DNA of 64,000 bases from Tomocerus qinae (GCA_020055645.1 CM034546.1:23002001-23066000), one strand, 5' to 3'; numbered from the stretch's first letter, positions 34,226 to 46,495 are shown. Numbers and translations: made by a program. Notes: generated by a model from the sequence alone, not told the origin.

Positions 34226-37200
34226 CAAGGAGCTTTTACGTTGTTATAGTATCATCGTTTAATAAGGAGGGCCAAGTAGAGAATTCCCCATAAAGGATTT
34301 TGAAGATCTATAAGGGACGTTTTCTATTTCAAATTGGGGTAAAAATCCCTTGATTACATGATCATAATAGCAAGCTCATTTCCCAATGACGTTGTGGAAT
34401 GATGTAAGAAATGATATCAAATCATTAATAATAAACTAGACTAGAAACATTGGATTGCAATTTCATAGGGAGAAATTAATTCCACTATCCGATTTTTCTA
34501 CTGACTGCTTCCTTTCCATAAATTGGCAACAGCTATAAAAAGCTTGTTATTATGGGGAAGAAATGTGCTATTTGCGGTAGCAAGGCTAATGGGTTCACAA
34601 CAATCCACGAGTTCCCCAAGAAATGTCCAGATATTAGATCAAAATGGATTAAAATCACCACATTGTGCAGAAGTAAGCCTTTCAATCCAGACAACTTCGG
34701 AATATGTGCAGCGCATTTTGATACCAATTCATACAAAAGAGAATGTGAGGGGAAGCGAAAGTTACGGGATTGTGCTATTCCAAGTCTTTTCTTGCAAGGA
34801 ACTGTTAATCCGAGTAACTCTACTTATTATTTAGTTATACTATGTTTTAAAATTTGCATTATCTGCTCATTCTAATAATATTCTGTTCAAATTATCTTAT
34901 CAAATTGCATTGTCTGTGTAGGCAATTCATTATTGCAACTGCAACCAGAAGTTTCAGCGTATCAGAAAAAACTTGAAGTTGAACTAGCAAGTGTGAAAAA
35001 AGAGAATGACAGTCTAAACACAAAATTGGCTCGCAAAAATGAAACCATTGAAGAATTGAGGAAACAATTGAACATAGAGAAACAAAAATTGCAGCAATTG
35101 CAGACTGAAAATGTAGAGACTTCCAATAAATTAAAGAGCATAACAAGTGCAGTTTCCAGCATATTGTCTCCAAAGCAAATCCATCGTCTCGGTAGCACAG
35201 GCAAAAAGTTTGTCCATTGGACATCAGAAGATATCGCTAAGTCCGTAGCTCTTCATACGGTTTCTAGCTCTGCATATCGATACCTAAGGGAACGATGTCA
35301 TTGGCCACTACCATCTTTGTCAACAATAAAAAACAACATTTCAGCGATAGACATGCACCCTGGACTTTTAAACCCAGTATTGCATGTACTAAAAGCTGAA
35401 TTTTTTGCCGCAACACCAATGGAACGACAATGTATTCTCGCGTTTGACGAGGCCGAGATCAGCGATCAAATTTGTTACGACGAAAAAAATGACCAAATAT
35501 TGGGGCCATCTCATCACGTCTTAGCAGTTTATATAAGAGGATTGTTCATGGATTGGAAGCAACTAATCTATTATAATTTCGATGAAGTACTAACCCCTGA
35601 AAAACTTAATGCGATAATAAGCGCAGTGGAAAACTGTGGGATAAATGTACTAGGAATTTGCTGTGATGCTGGTCCCAAGAATCAAGGACTGTGGAAGGCA
35701 CTAAACATTTCCATAGAAAATACTAGTTTCCCCAATCCAGTTACAAATGAACCTATTTTTGTTTTCGCTGATTTCCCACATTTGTTAAAATTAATTCGAA
35801 ACCACTTGTTTGATGATGGATTCATTCTGGCAGATGGTACAATCATCAATACTGAACCACTGATAGACATTCTGAAATATAATAAAGGAGAGATGCCGAT
35901 TAATCATAAATTAACGGAAGAACATCTGAATGTTCGAGGAAAAGCACGGCAAAATGTAGCTAAAGCATATCAAGTATTGTCTGAATCAAGCGCAAGGGCG
36001 ATGTTGTACATTGATAGTAAATATCAAAAACAATCGGAATTTTTTCTAATGATCAACAATTTTGCGGATCTAATGAATACTCGGACAGGAAGTGATAATA
36101 ATAATCCTTATAAATGTCCATATGGAAAAAGTTTAAACGTGCAAAACTCTCTTCTGGATCAAGTAGAGCGAACTATACTAACTCTTCGTGTCGGACCACC
36201 CCCGGATCCAAATATTAAGCGCAGACGAAAGAAAGCCTTACAACCGTGGCAAAAGTTTATTATTGTTTCAATAAAATCACTAAAATCTCTTTTCGAATAC
36301 GTACAGAAAGGACCTATTAGTGCTTCGTATATCATGACCAAAAACCTTAACCAAGATTTTGTTGAAAATTCCTTCTCTATAATGCGAAGTCTTGGCGGTT
36401 ACAATACTAAACCAACTCCAATTGAAGTCATACGTAGAGCCAAATCGTTAGCTTTTGGATGGAACTTTCTTTCTACTAAGAACTCTCCAGTTGCTGCTGA
36501 AATTAATTCAACAAATCACGAATTTCTCAGCGTCAGAATCCTCAGTTCCATGAAATGCGCTGAAAAGGAAGTAAAAGACAATAGCCTTGAGGTATCTTTA
36601 AAGGATACATTGAAAAAAATAGACACTACTGTAAAAGTTAAAGATAACGATGAATGCTCACCGATGTATACTTTAGAAAAGTGTATTGAAGGTGGACTCG
36701 AATATGTAGCTGGGTACATTGCAAAGCGTGTGGGAGATAAGTATCCAGAGCTGACCCGTAAAGCATGGGAAAAGAACGATCAAAATGGTGGTTGGGTAAG
36801 GTTTCTTTCAGAGGAGGCTTGATAGAACCTTCAAATATCTGGATGGCAGTTTTTAAAAAATTCGAGGAATACTTTATTGAGTACCATCGTGGGATAGGTC
36901 AGCACACATTTAATCGGAGCTTTGCCGTAGTGGAAAATTTGAGCGTTCTTCTTTCTGATTTATATCCTGAAGTTCCCAAAGGAGTAATACAATTATACGT
37001 GCGTACTAGAACTATTATCCGAATTGATTCAATCAACAGAGCAATACGCCAAGAAAAATTGGAAAAACAGCAAAGGTTACAGAAACGAAGGCAAAATATT
37101 TTCCTTTCTCAAATGTAAGCTACCATTGATATAGAAAACCAATTCATATAGCTGATGTGTCTGGTGTGTATTGAAAAGTGTAAATGCATACAGCCAGAAC

Positions 37201-37979
37201 GTGTGTAATCTTTATTGTTAAAGTTGTTATTTATCGTTATGTATTTAATAAATCTTTTAAAATCCGCTATTACTGCTATTTACCGTTACTGGTCCTAGAA
37301 CCGGAAAGACTAAAATACCCCAATTTAGTAGTCTCTACATTTTACTTCTGCAATTTCTATTGCCCTGTTTAATTGTTTCCTAAATGCCTCAATTGGTTTC
37401 ATTTCTACGAGCCATTTTTTTATTGAGTCTGTCATTCTCTTTTCTCACACTTGCTAGTTCAACTTTTCTGATACGTTAAAACTTTAACTCTGCATCATAA
37501 ACTGTACAGCTAACTGTTAAATGTGTTGAGACAGTCATACATAATACATTGTATAGGGATATTCCAACTAGCATGAGAGGCCTGATTGTGTGTCATATGG
37601 ATACAAATGGGATTTATAAGTGGAAGTGCAACAACATGCTACGAAACTGTAAAATGATAAAAACAGTCCACAAGGGTTTGAATTCAAGGAATTACAACTT
37701 ATTTGTAATAATCGGATAGTGTAATTAATTTCTTCCTATGAAATTGCAATCCAATGTCTCTAGCCTAGTTTATTATTAATGATGTGATATCATATCTTAC
37801 ATCATTCCACAACGTCATTGGGAAATGAACTTGTTATTATGATCATAATCATAAGGGATTTTTTACCCCAATTTGAAATAGAAAACGTCCCTTATAGATC
37901 TTCAAAATCCTTTATGGGGAATTCTCTACTTGGCCCTCCTTATTAAACGATGATACTATAACAACGTAAAAGCTCCTTG
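34226..37979 (+). mobile_element. P element, 3754 bp, with long terminal inverted repeats
   Basis: Ends CAAGGAGCTTTTACG and CGTAAAAGCTCCTTG, flanked by a perfect 8-bp target duplication CTATTGTC (34218-34225 and 37980-37987), the size typical of P transposition. The inverted repeats extend about 268-270 bp (34226-34493 and about 37711-37979) with few mismatches, far longer than the 31-bp repeats of the Drosophila P element. One THAP-transposase gene lies between them on the plus strand. Near-identity of the repeats and the exact target duplication suggest a recent insertion. Confidence 0.95.
34552..37118 (+). CDS. P-element transposase (THAP domain), with a one-base frameshift near 36810
   Basis: Exon 1 is 34552-34813 and exon 2 starts at 34922 (intron GTAACT..TAG; the phase joins as Ser). 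Exon 1 encodes a THAP zinc finger: C5, C8, C52, H55, with W32 and the closing CAIPSLF box, for sequence-specific DNA binding. Exon 2 starts with a coiled coil (about 34950-35130), then the RNase H-like core: FDEAEISDQICYD (first Asp), VFADFPHLLKLIRNHL (second Asp) and DFVENSFSIMRSLGG (Glu), with the insertion region between. At NGGWVRFLSE the frame runs into a stop (36820-36822), while the conserved continuation GGLIEPSNIW lies in the frame ending at 37116-37118. One base is missing near 36810. Without an assembly error, the enzyme lacks its last hundred residues. Confidence 0.9.
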
Positions 37980-39027
37980 CTATTGTCTAAGTTAGCAGGT
38001 GATCTAAGAAATGTGATAGAATGGATGAATATCAACCACATGGAACTAAATGTTCAAAAAACGAAAATGTTAATTGTCGCTAGTCCACATGTCTTAAATA
38101 AATTAGGGAATATCATATTTACATATGATAAAATAGCAATAAAATCAGAAACTGAACTAAAAGTACTAGGATTAGTTATAGATAACAAATTAAGCTGGAC
38201 TACTCACACATCTCATGTTACCACCAAATGTAATGCAATAATATGGTCCTTATTTCCTGTACAATCTCTATTTACTGAAAGAAATAGAAAAATTATAATT
38301 AATGCGTACATAATGTCTGTAATAAGATACATGCTAGCAATTTGGGGATGTACTAATAAGACTAACATTAAGAGTGTTGAAAATATTATACGTAGAGCAG
38401 GTAGATTTACTCTAGGACTTCGCAAATATGACAAGGTAAAAGCACTTATATCTAATGATATAAAATGGTTATTTCCTAATTATCTATATAAATACGAACT
38501 TCTAAAGATAGTATATAGTATTATGACCGATACTGAATGTCCACCATATTTTAAAAACTTTATAAAAATCGAGAATGTTAATACTAGAAATACAAGAGCT
38601 AAGACATATACATACATTGTTAAGAAAAATAGGTGTTCTTCATACAGTAATAGAGAATTCTCAAATCAAGCATCAACTGAATGGTTAAGATTGCCAGACA
38701 ATATCAAAAGTAGTAAAACAATGAATATTTTTAAGAACGAACTGTTTAAATACTTGCTAAATATTCAGCTCACTGAAACAGAAGACAATACTTATAACTT
38801 GTGTGACTTCTCTAGCTATGATTAAACTATAGAGTAAGTGGTGCAATTCTTTACATTAATATAAATTATTTTTGTCCTTGCTAATATTGGAAATTATTAG
38901 TAATAATTACGAGATAATAGTCTAAGATAGATAATAAGCAACAATAATATTGTAAGTACAGTAGCAGTACAAATGCCTTCCAGGGAAGGAATCTGTTACT
39001 TACTTAAATAAATAAATAAATAAATAA

Positions 39028-40107
39028 TATCACCCTCTGTTGCAGATTGAGAACATCCAAAAGTGCAGCTGCCTAGTGATATTAACTGTACCAAAAGGCA
39101 TCCAAGTCTTTATCAATTGGGGAACTTCGATGAATATTACTTAACATTAAAGGTTTCTAAATAATCACTAAAACAACACAAGAAGAAACTAGATTTTTTC
39201 TGGCTGCACAGCATTTTCGATGCAGGATAGCATAGTTGTAAGTTGTAGGTAAACATCCCATCCACTACAAAAGATGGAAAAGATACAAAAAAACCCATAT
39301 ATACTAATATAGTTCTTATGCTATACTTTATACTGTATACTTTATACTAAGATACTAAGAGAATATAGTCGTACATTCAAATATGATACTTGTACCACAG
39401 TGACTTATCTGATATTCTATTTATTGTATCCCTTCTTATATTCTGCCAACCCCCATATTACTTTTCTCGTCGACCAGCATCTATAATTACTAGTTCTTCT
39501 ATCTTGTATCCACAATATTGAATATTGTTTGCACAATAACTATATGCATCACTTCATCCTGCATCCCATAATTTATATGTACCTTATACTCATTACAATT
39601 CATTTTATTTTATTTTGTATATAACTTGGAAGATGGTGCTGAATTATTGAATAACTTAAAGTAACTAATGGGGTCCAAAATTGGCATTTTTAACCGATTG
39701 AATAATTTGTTTCATTTAAATTGCAATATTCTTACAAATAAATGAAATATAAAAAAGCTTTTTAAGTAACATAGTTTTCACAATTCTCAGTGTAAATTCT
39801 AAAATGTGTGTTCAACATGAAATATTTATAGAAAAAAGCATCAAGACTCATTTAATATGTTTTTTTGTGTATCTTAATTAATCAACTGCCATTTTAATCT
39901 TTTTATCATACTTTGGGAGCGATAAATTATTTACCCAATATATTCGATGAATTCTATAATTGTCATGATGCCAATATTACCACAAACAATATTAGGGCCA
40001 ACATAAAAATAAGACTCCAAGAACAGGAAAAGTTATCCAACATTAAGATAATTGTTAGTCTAAGAGGTTGAAAACTATGATTCGGGAAAAAACTTACATT
40101 TCAAGAA
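39028..40107. other. Non-coding stretch
   Basis: AT-rich sequence without a supported frame. It includes TATACTTTATACTGTATACTTTATACT words near 39320-39350. No mobile-element ends recognised. Confidence 0.3.
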
Positions 40108-40689
40108 CAGTGTACAAAATTTACCACTTTTTAGGCTTTTTTACCATCACAGTGGTAAAAATGCACTTAATGGTATAAATGCATTAAATGGTAAAAATGG
40201 TAAATATTTGAGATTGATTACAAAGCTTAGTACAGATATTAGATTTTACTAAAATATATAGGTTTTAAAACTTTATTTTCTATGAAACATTTCCAATTAG
40301 CCCCTTAATTAATTATCAAATTAATCAAGTAAATATTACTAAAACCAACATTGCATTTGGTATCGTCAAGTTAAAATTGATTTGAAAACAATTTAATTGC
40401 AATTAATTTCTCAATCGGCAAATAAGGGCTATTAATGCCCACATTGGTTGAATCTAACTCTAACATCTGATTGATTCATACTTATCACTTTGTAACAACA
40501 ATCATCAGCTGCTAAGCTATTTCATACTTTGGCACCAAATTTTATTCAAAATCTAAACACGAAATTTAAACGAAACAATTTTTACCATTTTTACCACTTA
40601 CCACTACTTTTTAGGCGGTGGTATTTAACGTTAAATACCATTAAAAACCACTTACCACTGGTAAGTGGTAAATGGTATTTTGTACACTG
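40108..40689 (-). mobile_element. hAT-type MITE copy 2, 582 bp
   Basis: Ends CAGTGTACAAAATTTACC and GGTATTTTGTACACTG. Perfect 8-bp target duplication TTCAAGAA (40100-40107 and 40690-40697). Opposite orientation to copy 1. Carries the same palindromes and TTACCAT / GGTAAAAA subterminal words; non-coding apart from a chance frame at its right end. Confidence 0.95.
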
Positions 40690-40973
40690 TTCAAGAAATA
40701 TTTTGTATCAACAGTTTTCTCGTTTATTTAGGACGGGACGGTATTATCAAATTTAATTGGCCTTCCTAGTAGACAAAACCAGAGAATGAATGCTACTAAG
40801 GGAAAAATACCTGATTCGTCTCATACAATACAAATACACGAAAAGATTTTCAAAGCGGAATTCATTTTGTAAATGAAATAGTTGAGCAAATTATACAACA
40901 TACAAGTATTTGTGTAAGCAATTTAGGTATAAAATATTTTACATATAAACAATATTGTTAGAGTTAGTCGTTC

Positions 40974-41169
40974 GATAACATTACTTAAAATTTAAAAAAA
41001 CTAGTAAATGATGGACTGTTTCATGAAAGGTTAGTAAGTAAACTGCTACTAAATTTCTGAAAGCTATTACAAAACGGAATTAGGTAGCAGTTTAGTTACT
41101 TAACTTTCTGCAAACACTCCATCATTTACTAGTTTTATTTTTTACAGTAATTATGAAATGGAACGACCC
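40974..41169. mobile_element. Foldback MITE, about 195 bp
   Basis: AAAACTAGTAAATGATGGA near 41000 and its inverse TCCATCATTTACTAGTTTT near 41117 bound a hairpin whose arms also share AGTAAGTAAACTGCTAC / GTAGCAGTTTAGTTACTTA. The outer ends read roughly GTCGTTC..ATAA on both sides. Looks like a mariner-type MITE, but the superfamily is inference. Confidence 0.65.
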
Positions 41170-41724
41170 ATCCTAAGCATGTCTGCAGTTTGTATGTAAA
41201 AGATTTAATGCCCGAATTGGTTATTAAGGAAATAATTTGCAAAGCTTTACAATCATTTCGCTATTTTTTGTAGCGCTGTACTCTATTATTTTATTCTACA
41301 CGTGTTATTAATTAACAACGTTTCAAATTCTATTTGCTAAGTAATTTACCAGAATAAATAGCAGAAAGTTTCAAACATCATTACGTTTATACTAGAATAA
41401 AACAGGTTAATTGCCCATGAAAAAAGGGGTTCATATGCTGACAAAAAACAAAAAAGGGTTCCTTTAAAAAACAAACGGTGTTATATTTGCTTTTAGCCTT
41501 TTTTACACACTTAAATAGCAGTCTATTTTTGCAAATACAACAAACTAAACAATATTTATTTATAGATGTGTTTTATGAGCTAAAACTTAAGTATGGTTCA
41601 TATAAATATTCCAAATTTGCCTATTCTCATTTGATATCAAAATCAACAAGGATTCACTATTTTAGGCTGATAAAAACAAAAAGTACTTCAAGCCATAACA
41701 GAAGCTTGCCTGAGTGAAGGGAAT
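41170..41724. other. Non-coding stretch
   Basis: No supported gene. The segment around 41590-41650 (TATAAATATTCCAAATTTG, then ATATCAAAATCAACAAGG) resembles 53350-53410, part of an old intergenic duplication. Confidence 0.35.
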
Positions 41725-43060
41725 TTTGATTACTAAAATGAAATTCAAATTAGATCAATTTAGATCATTATTCAAAAAATCTTAATTGATTAATGCTGAC
41801 CATCAAAATCAATAGAAAATCAAATTGGATTATTGTTGACTATGAAAATCAACAGAAAATAATCAACAGAAAATGAAAATAAATCAATGTTAAGTGTGAA
41901 AATCAACAGAAATTCTAAGTAGATTAATATTGATTATCAAAAGAGAGTACATCGAGTATCAAATAAGACTAATATTAATTATCAAAAGAGAGTATCATTA
42001 AGTATCAAAATCAGTGTACAAAATTTACCACTTTTTAGGCTTTTTTACCATCACAGTGGTAAAAATGCACTTAATGGTAAAAATGCATTTAATGGTAAAA
42101 ATGGTAAATATTAGCGATTGATTAGACAGATTAGTACAAATACACTAGACATCCAAAAATATACGTTTTGTTTTAAAACTTTATTTTCTATGAAACATTG
42201 CCAATGAGCCCCTTAATTAATCAAATTAATCTTATTCAATTGATTGTACACCGAATGTTATAAAAAATGTTACTTAAACCAAGATTCCATTTGTTTTCAC
42301 CCATTTAAAATTGAGATGAACGTGTCAATTTAATTGCAATTAATTTCTCAATTGGCAAGGGTTGTTAGTGCTACCCTTGGTTGAATCCAACTCTGATTGC
42401 TAAACACTTAGTATTACATAACGCCTTAATCAACTAAATTAATCATATTTATTTGATTGTACCCCAAAAGTTATAAAAAATGAAGAAGTATATATTTGGT
42501 ATCGCCTATTTAAAATTTATGCTAATTGAATTGTAATTAATTTCTCAATCGGCAAGGGTTGTTGCGCATTGGTTGAATCCTACTCTGTGTAATGAACACT
42601 TACCAATTTGTGACAACAATGATCATCTGCTAAGCCATTTCATACTTTGGCACCAAATTTTATTCAAAATTGAAACACGAAATTTAAATGAAACTATTTT
42701 TACCATTTATACCATTAAAAACCACTTACCACTACATTTAAGGTAGTGGTATTTAACGTTAAATACCATTAAAAACCACTTACCACTGGTAAGTGGTAAA
42801 TGGTATTTTGTACACTGATCAAAATAGAGTAACATTGAGTATCAACATCAATCGAAAATCAAAATAGATTTATATTGATTTCCAAAATGAAAAGAACATC
42901 AAAATTAATTAATATTGATTATCAAATTAAACAAAATCATAATTGATTAATATTGACCACCAAAATAAACAGAAAATCAACATGAATGAAAAGAAAGAAG
43001 ATCAACAATGAGTATAAAATTCAAAATAAAGTCAGTTAATATTGACTATGATAGTAAAAA
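41725..43060. repeat. Degenerate AT-rich tandem repeat, split by hAT MITE copy 3
   Basis: 41725-42011 and 42826-43060 consist of diverged units built from ATTAATATTGATTATCAAAA and AATCAACAGAAAATCAA words, period about 30-40 bases. The hAT element at 42012-42817 is inserted in the middle and uses ATCAAAAT, part of the unit, as its target. Confidence 0.6.
42012..42817 (-). mobile_element. hAT-type MITE copy 3, 806 bp with internal duplication
   Basis: Ends CAGTGTACAAAATTTACC and GGTATTTTGTACACTG. Perfect target duplication ATCAAAAT (42004-42011 and 42818-42825). About 205 bp longer than its siblings because an inner segment occurs twice: GATTGTACACCGAATGTTAT (42242) recurs as GATTGTACCCCAAAAGTTAT near 42454, and AATTTCTCAATTGGCAAGGG near 42343 recurs near 42538. 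Non-coding. Confidence 0.92.
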
Positions 43061-44017
43061 GCAATGTAAATTTGACTACCAATTTGCATATAAATTTGAA
43101 ATGGATTTATTTCCGTCTTATAATAGGTATTTTCCGGTTTTATTTACATTATTATAAAATATTAAATCTTGTCGAAGCGGAGTTAAATATTGTACACTAT
43201 TATCTAACTATTTATAGGAAACACAATTAAACTTTTGATATGCCTATTTTCTGCTTTGACAAGTTTGGTCAAAACCGATGCGTTCAAAAGTTATGAAGTT
43301 CACAGACGAACGGATGGACGGACTGTGCGATTCTATAAGCTGCCTTATTCAGCCGAGCTAAAAAGTAAGAAAATATTGCCTTTTAGTATTTTTACTCCTG
43401 CTTCTTCTGCAAAGAAGATAAAAACCAAAAACGTTCCTTGGTTGTTCACTGTGTATTTCAATCCTTTGCTTATTGACCATGCATCAAAAGTTTGCTTGCC
43501 TGCTTTGTTTACATTCAATATTCTTCAATGCCACTATCATTTAGGAAATTATGTACATAAAAGTAGAAGAAACGGGAAGTAGTGATTAGTAAAAGTATTG
43601 AAGCAAAATTCAGGGAAATGTACCTGAGTTTCAGCAATGCTTTGACTTTGAGAAATAAATTGGTTTGTCAATAACTTTTGCACACACATTTAAAACACCG
43701 ACAGTTTCATGATTGAAGTTAGTGTATTGGTATTCGATAGACTATTTTTAAATTCTTAACAGAAGGCTGTGGCAGAAGTTTTGAGAAAATTTAGTTTTTC
43801 AAGAGAAACAAATTAACAATTTTACTACAGTAAAAAATAACAGGGAATGTGTAATAATTGTTACTGTAATAGTACTATAAGATATAGTACACACAAGAAA
43901 TTTTTCAAATACTGATGTAGGAGTTTAGTGCAATGTGAGTTACATTAATATCTACATTTTTTTGCTGTGCAATAAATAAAGACAACAAATTCTTCCAAAA
44001 ACTACTTAAGCATAACA
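43061..44017. other. Non-coding, includes dispersed repeat at 43250-43370
   Basis: 43250-43370 repeats the ordered words of the 22840-23075 element (GACAAGTTTGGTCAAAACCG, GTTCAAAAGTTAT, GAACGGATGGACGG, GATTCTATAAGCTGCCTTAT, GAGCTAAAAAG). 43370-43650 has a diverged partner at 53430-53750. A frame at 43235-43582 reads through the repeat and is not considered a gene. Confidence 0.45.
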
Positions 44018-44856
44018 ATGTCGAAACTTCTGCCTAAAATACGAAAAATCATTCGAGTTATATTGTCGAAATACGTCCCAAAACGTAAAACATGTACAGT
44101 TTCAATTCCAACAACGACTGTCAAAAAGTCAAAGCAAATTAGTAATTCAATCCCAGAAGAAATATTTATGCAAGTCCAATCTATTGTAAATTTGGGGTAC
44201 CTACTGAAAGTATCTCCCTACTACTGGGACAAAAAGGACAATTCCATCAGAAGGACAAAAAATAAATTTCAAATTTTTCTTATTCATTTTATTACACTCT
44301 TATGGTTTTTATTATTTGTATACATGGTCATGCAATTCCACAAATTTTCAAAAAAGGGGAATATTTCAATTTCGTTTATTCTTTCGTTGATTTATCTAAT
44401 AGCGGCCCTTTTCTTTTTCTTGATTTGTATCGTGTGGATTAAATGTTCCAGTGACATGATGGTCCTAGTAAACAACGTGCTACCAATTCTTCATAACTTT
44501 GAAGGTAATCTTTTATTTGTTTATTTCGCCTGACAACTTTATCTTCTTGAAAGCTGATATATGCATGGACATTACTAAATAAATTACAAGTTGATGCAGA
44601 AATATGCATATTATCTCGGGATGTTGTGAGTTTACATAATACCGTATTAATCGATTTAGTTCCCCATATCGCAATAATTCCCCAGTTGGGGTTTAAATGA
44701 ATAAATTTGGGAAAATATGGCTCTCCAAATGTTTAGTTCCCCATATCGAAATAGTTCCCCACCCTAAAATCCTAAATTAAAGATATTATTATTCAAATCA
44801 AATCAGTAAATCTACACTTATCCAGTGCATCTGTACCCAGTCAGTACAGTGCCAAC

Positions 44857-45395
44857 CAGTGTTCAAAATACTATTTACAACATACTGGTAAGTGGATTTT
44901 AATGGTATTTACCACCACCTAAACATGATACAATTGGTAAGAAATGGTAAAAATAGTTTTATTTAAATTTCGTACAGAGTTTTGAATAAAATTCGACACT
45001 AATACATAAAATACATTTGCAGCTGACGATTGTTGTCCTAAATTGACTGCCCAACTTAATGTGTGTTAATTAATGCAAGAAAGAGTCAACTAATTGGGAC
45101 AAAACCATCCTTATTGAATAATTTATTTTTATCAAATGAGCACTTTCCTAATTAAATGAAAGTTGGCTGTATACCAAGCGAATAAATGTCGTTTAAATGG
45201 CCTTTTCACTACTTCAGTAAACATACAAATATTATAAATCGTAATTAGAAATATTTTAGAAAAAATGGAGCATAAAACCTCATTTTAATGTGTCGTTTGT
45301 GTGTCTCTGCTAAGTATTCACTGTAATTTATCGTTTTTACCATTAAATGCATTTTTAACAATGATGGTAAAAAAGGATAAAAGTGGTAAAGTTTT
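44857..45395 (+). mobile_element. Degraded hAT-type MITE copy 4 in the GR intron
   Basis: Starts CAGTGTTCAAAATACTATTT and keeps the order of family words: GGTAAGTGGATTTTAATGGT, TTTTGAATAAAATTCG, CGATTGTTGTC, TTACCATTAAATGCATTTTTA, GATGGTAAAAAAGG. The right end is decayed (GGTAAAGTTTTTAAAG) and no target duplication is left. Much older than copies 1-3 and 5. Confidence 0.7.
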
Positions 45396-45574
45396 TAAAG
45401 TAGAATGAAGATGATGACGTAGAAATGGATGTTGGTCTAACCGAACCTATAAACGTATATCTATCTTCTGACGACGACGTTGAAATCCAAATTCGGACTA
45501 ATATGCTCAATCACTATATTTAGAATTTAATTTTACATTGAAATAATACGAAAATTGACATTGAAATTTTGACA

Positions 45575-45828
45575 GTTTTTTGAAATCCAAAAACTGCGAC
45601 GCTACAGCTATTTCAAAAAACCTCTGGAGATGTAGTTATGGTGGGTCTCCAAACCAACTTTCATCCAAATCCGTCCAGCGGTTCAAAAGTTATTTTGGTT
45701 TCCTTTTTAAGATGCCTTTTTCATATAACTACTGACAAGGTCAAAAATGATTTTTTTCCTGCAAGTTGTAGAGAGAAGGAAATGGCATTTTGGAAGCCAT
45801 CGGGAAAACCATTTACCTATATTATAAA
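45575..45828. mobile_element. Single arm of the long foldback element family
   Basis: Matches 49090-49365 with substitutions: TTTTGAAATCCAAAAACTG, CCTCTGGAGATGTAGTTATG, CAAATCCGTCCAGCGGTTCA, CATATAACTACTGACAAGGT, GGCATTTTGGAAGCCATCGG. The second arm is missing, so this is a solo or truncated relative. Lies in intron 1 of the GR pseudogene. Confidence 0.75.
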
Positions 45829-46495
45829 AAAAAATCGGCCAATATAGAGATATTTGTACATGTATCTTTTCGTTTTATAGAGAACTACATGGACACCAAT
45901 GCGAAACCTGGAAAACTACCAATGCCCCTGAAACTACCATTGATATCCGCGTTCAATTTTCTGTTTGGATTTGCCATGGCATCATTCTACTTGTCTTTTT
46001 ACAATGACCCTTTATTTATCTACGTTAATCTCCATAGAAACTATCAACATTTTTTCTTTAGTAATTGTTGTTGCGATCATTTTGTTTTGGATTGTGATTA
46101 CCACATTCTGCTTGGTTTTAATCAAATTGGCAATAATCATTCTTATGCTTCAAGTATTGGAAACAATTGGAAGGGAGTTAAAGTAAGTGATGTTTTTCAA
46201 AAATAGTGTAATGCAACGCAAAACAAGATTATAATATCAAACATATAGAAATGTTCCCTTCTCATTTGCTAATAGTATTTTAATTAGTAAAGGTAAAATT
46301 GCTTTGAAAACTAATCTGATGATAATAAAGCGTCAACGTTAATGTTTTTCAGACACGGGAGCAATTTATACAATTCCAAACATATTGTCCGCAGTTCACC
46401 TCAAATCATCGCAAAATATTGCAACATTATGAAATACGTATTACAGTTCGGTCAAGAAATTTTTGGACTAATTACGGGACCTTTTTAATCAATGC

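Larger units (their letters stand above)
33316..38825 (+). pseudogene. LINE reverse transcriptase, interrupted
   Basis: Part 1 (to 34225): SQFGFRKHHST, then SLDVAKAFDRVS (first catalytic Asp), GVPQGSVLGSLLFSIVVNDLP, and QFADDNQLI with the FADD active site. Part 2 (37988-38825): MELNVQKTKMLIV and LKVLGLVIDNKLSW (thumb region), then a C-terminal region with CPPYFKNF. Removing the P element and one copy of CTATTGTC rejoins the frame exactly. So the RT was open at this point when the P element landed, apart from the older frameshift near 33518. RNA-templated DNA synthesis at the target site is the family role. Confidence 0.85.
33300..39027 (+). mobile_element. 5'-truncated LINE, split by a P element
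   Basis: The reverse transcriptase reads from about 33316 with a frameshift near 33518 (the frame moves at GGTTAACC), is interrupted by the P element at 34226-37979, and resumes to 38825. The 3' untranslated part ends at about 39027 in an AAATAAATAAAT tail, as in many non-LTR elements. No endonuclease domain or ORF1 is present upstream, so the insertion was 5'-truncated. The motifs fit the Jockey/CR1 group of LINEs. Confidence 0.85.

Noticed and set aside
34892..35224. Minus-strand frames opposite the P transposase and LINE
   Set aside because: They overlap the strongly supported plus-strand THAP transposase and reverse transcriptase and show no motif of their own.
40529..40756. Open frame at the right end of hAT MITE copy 2
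   Set aside because: It reads through the palindromic end of a non-coding MITE and past its border; not a gene.
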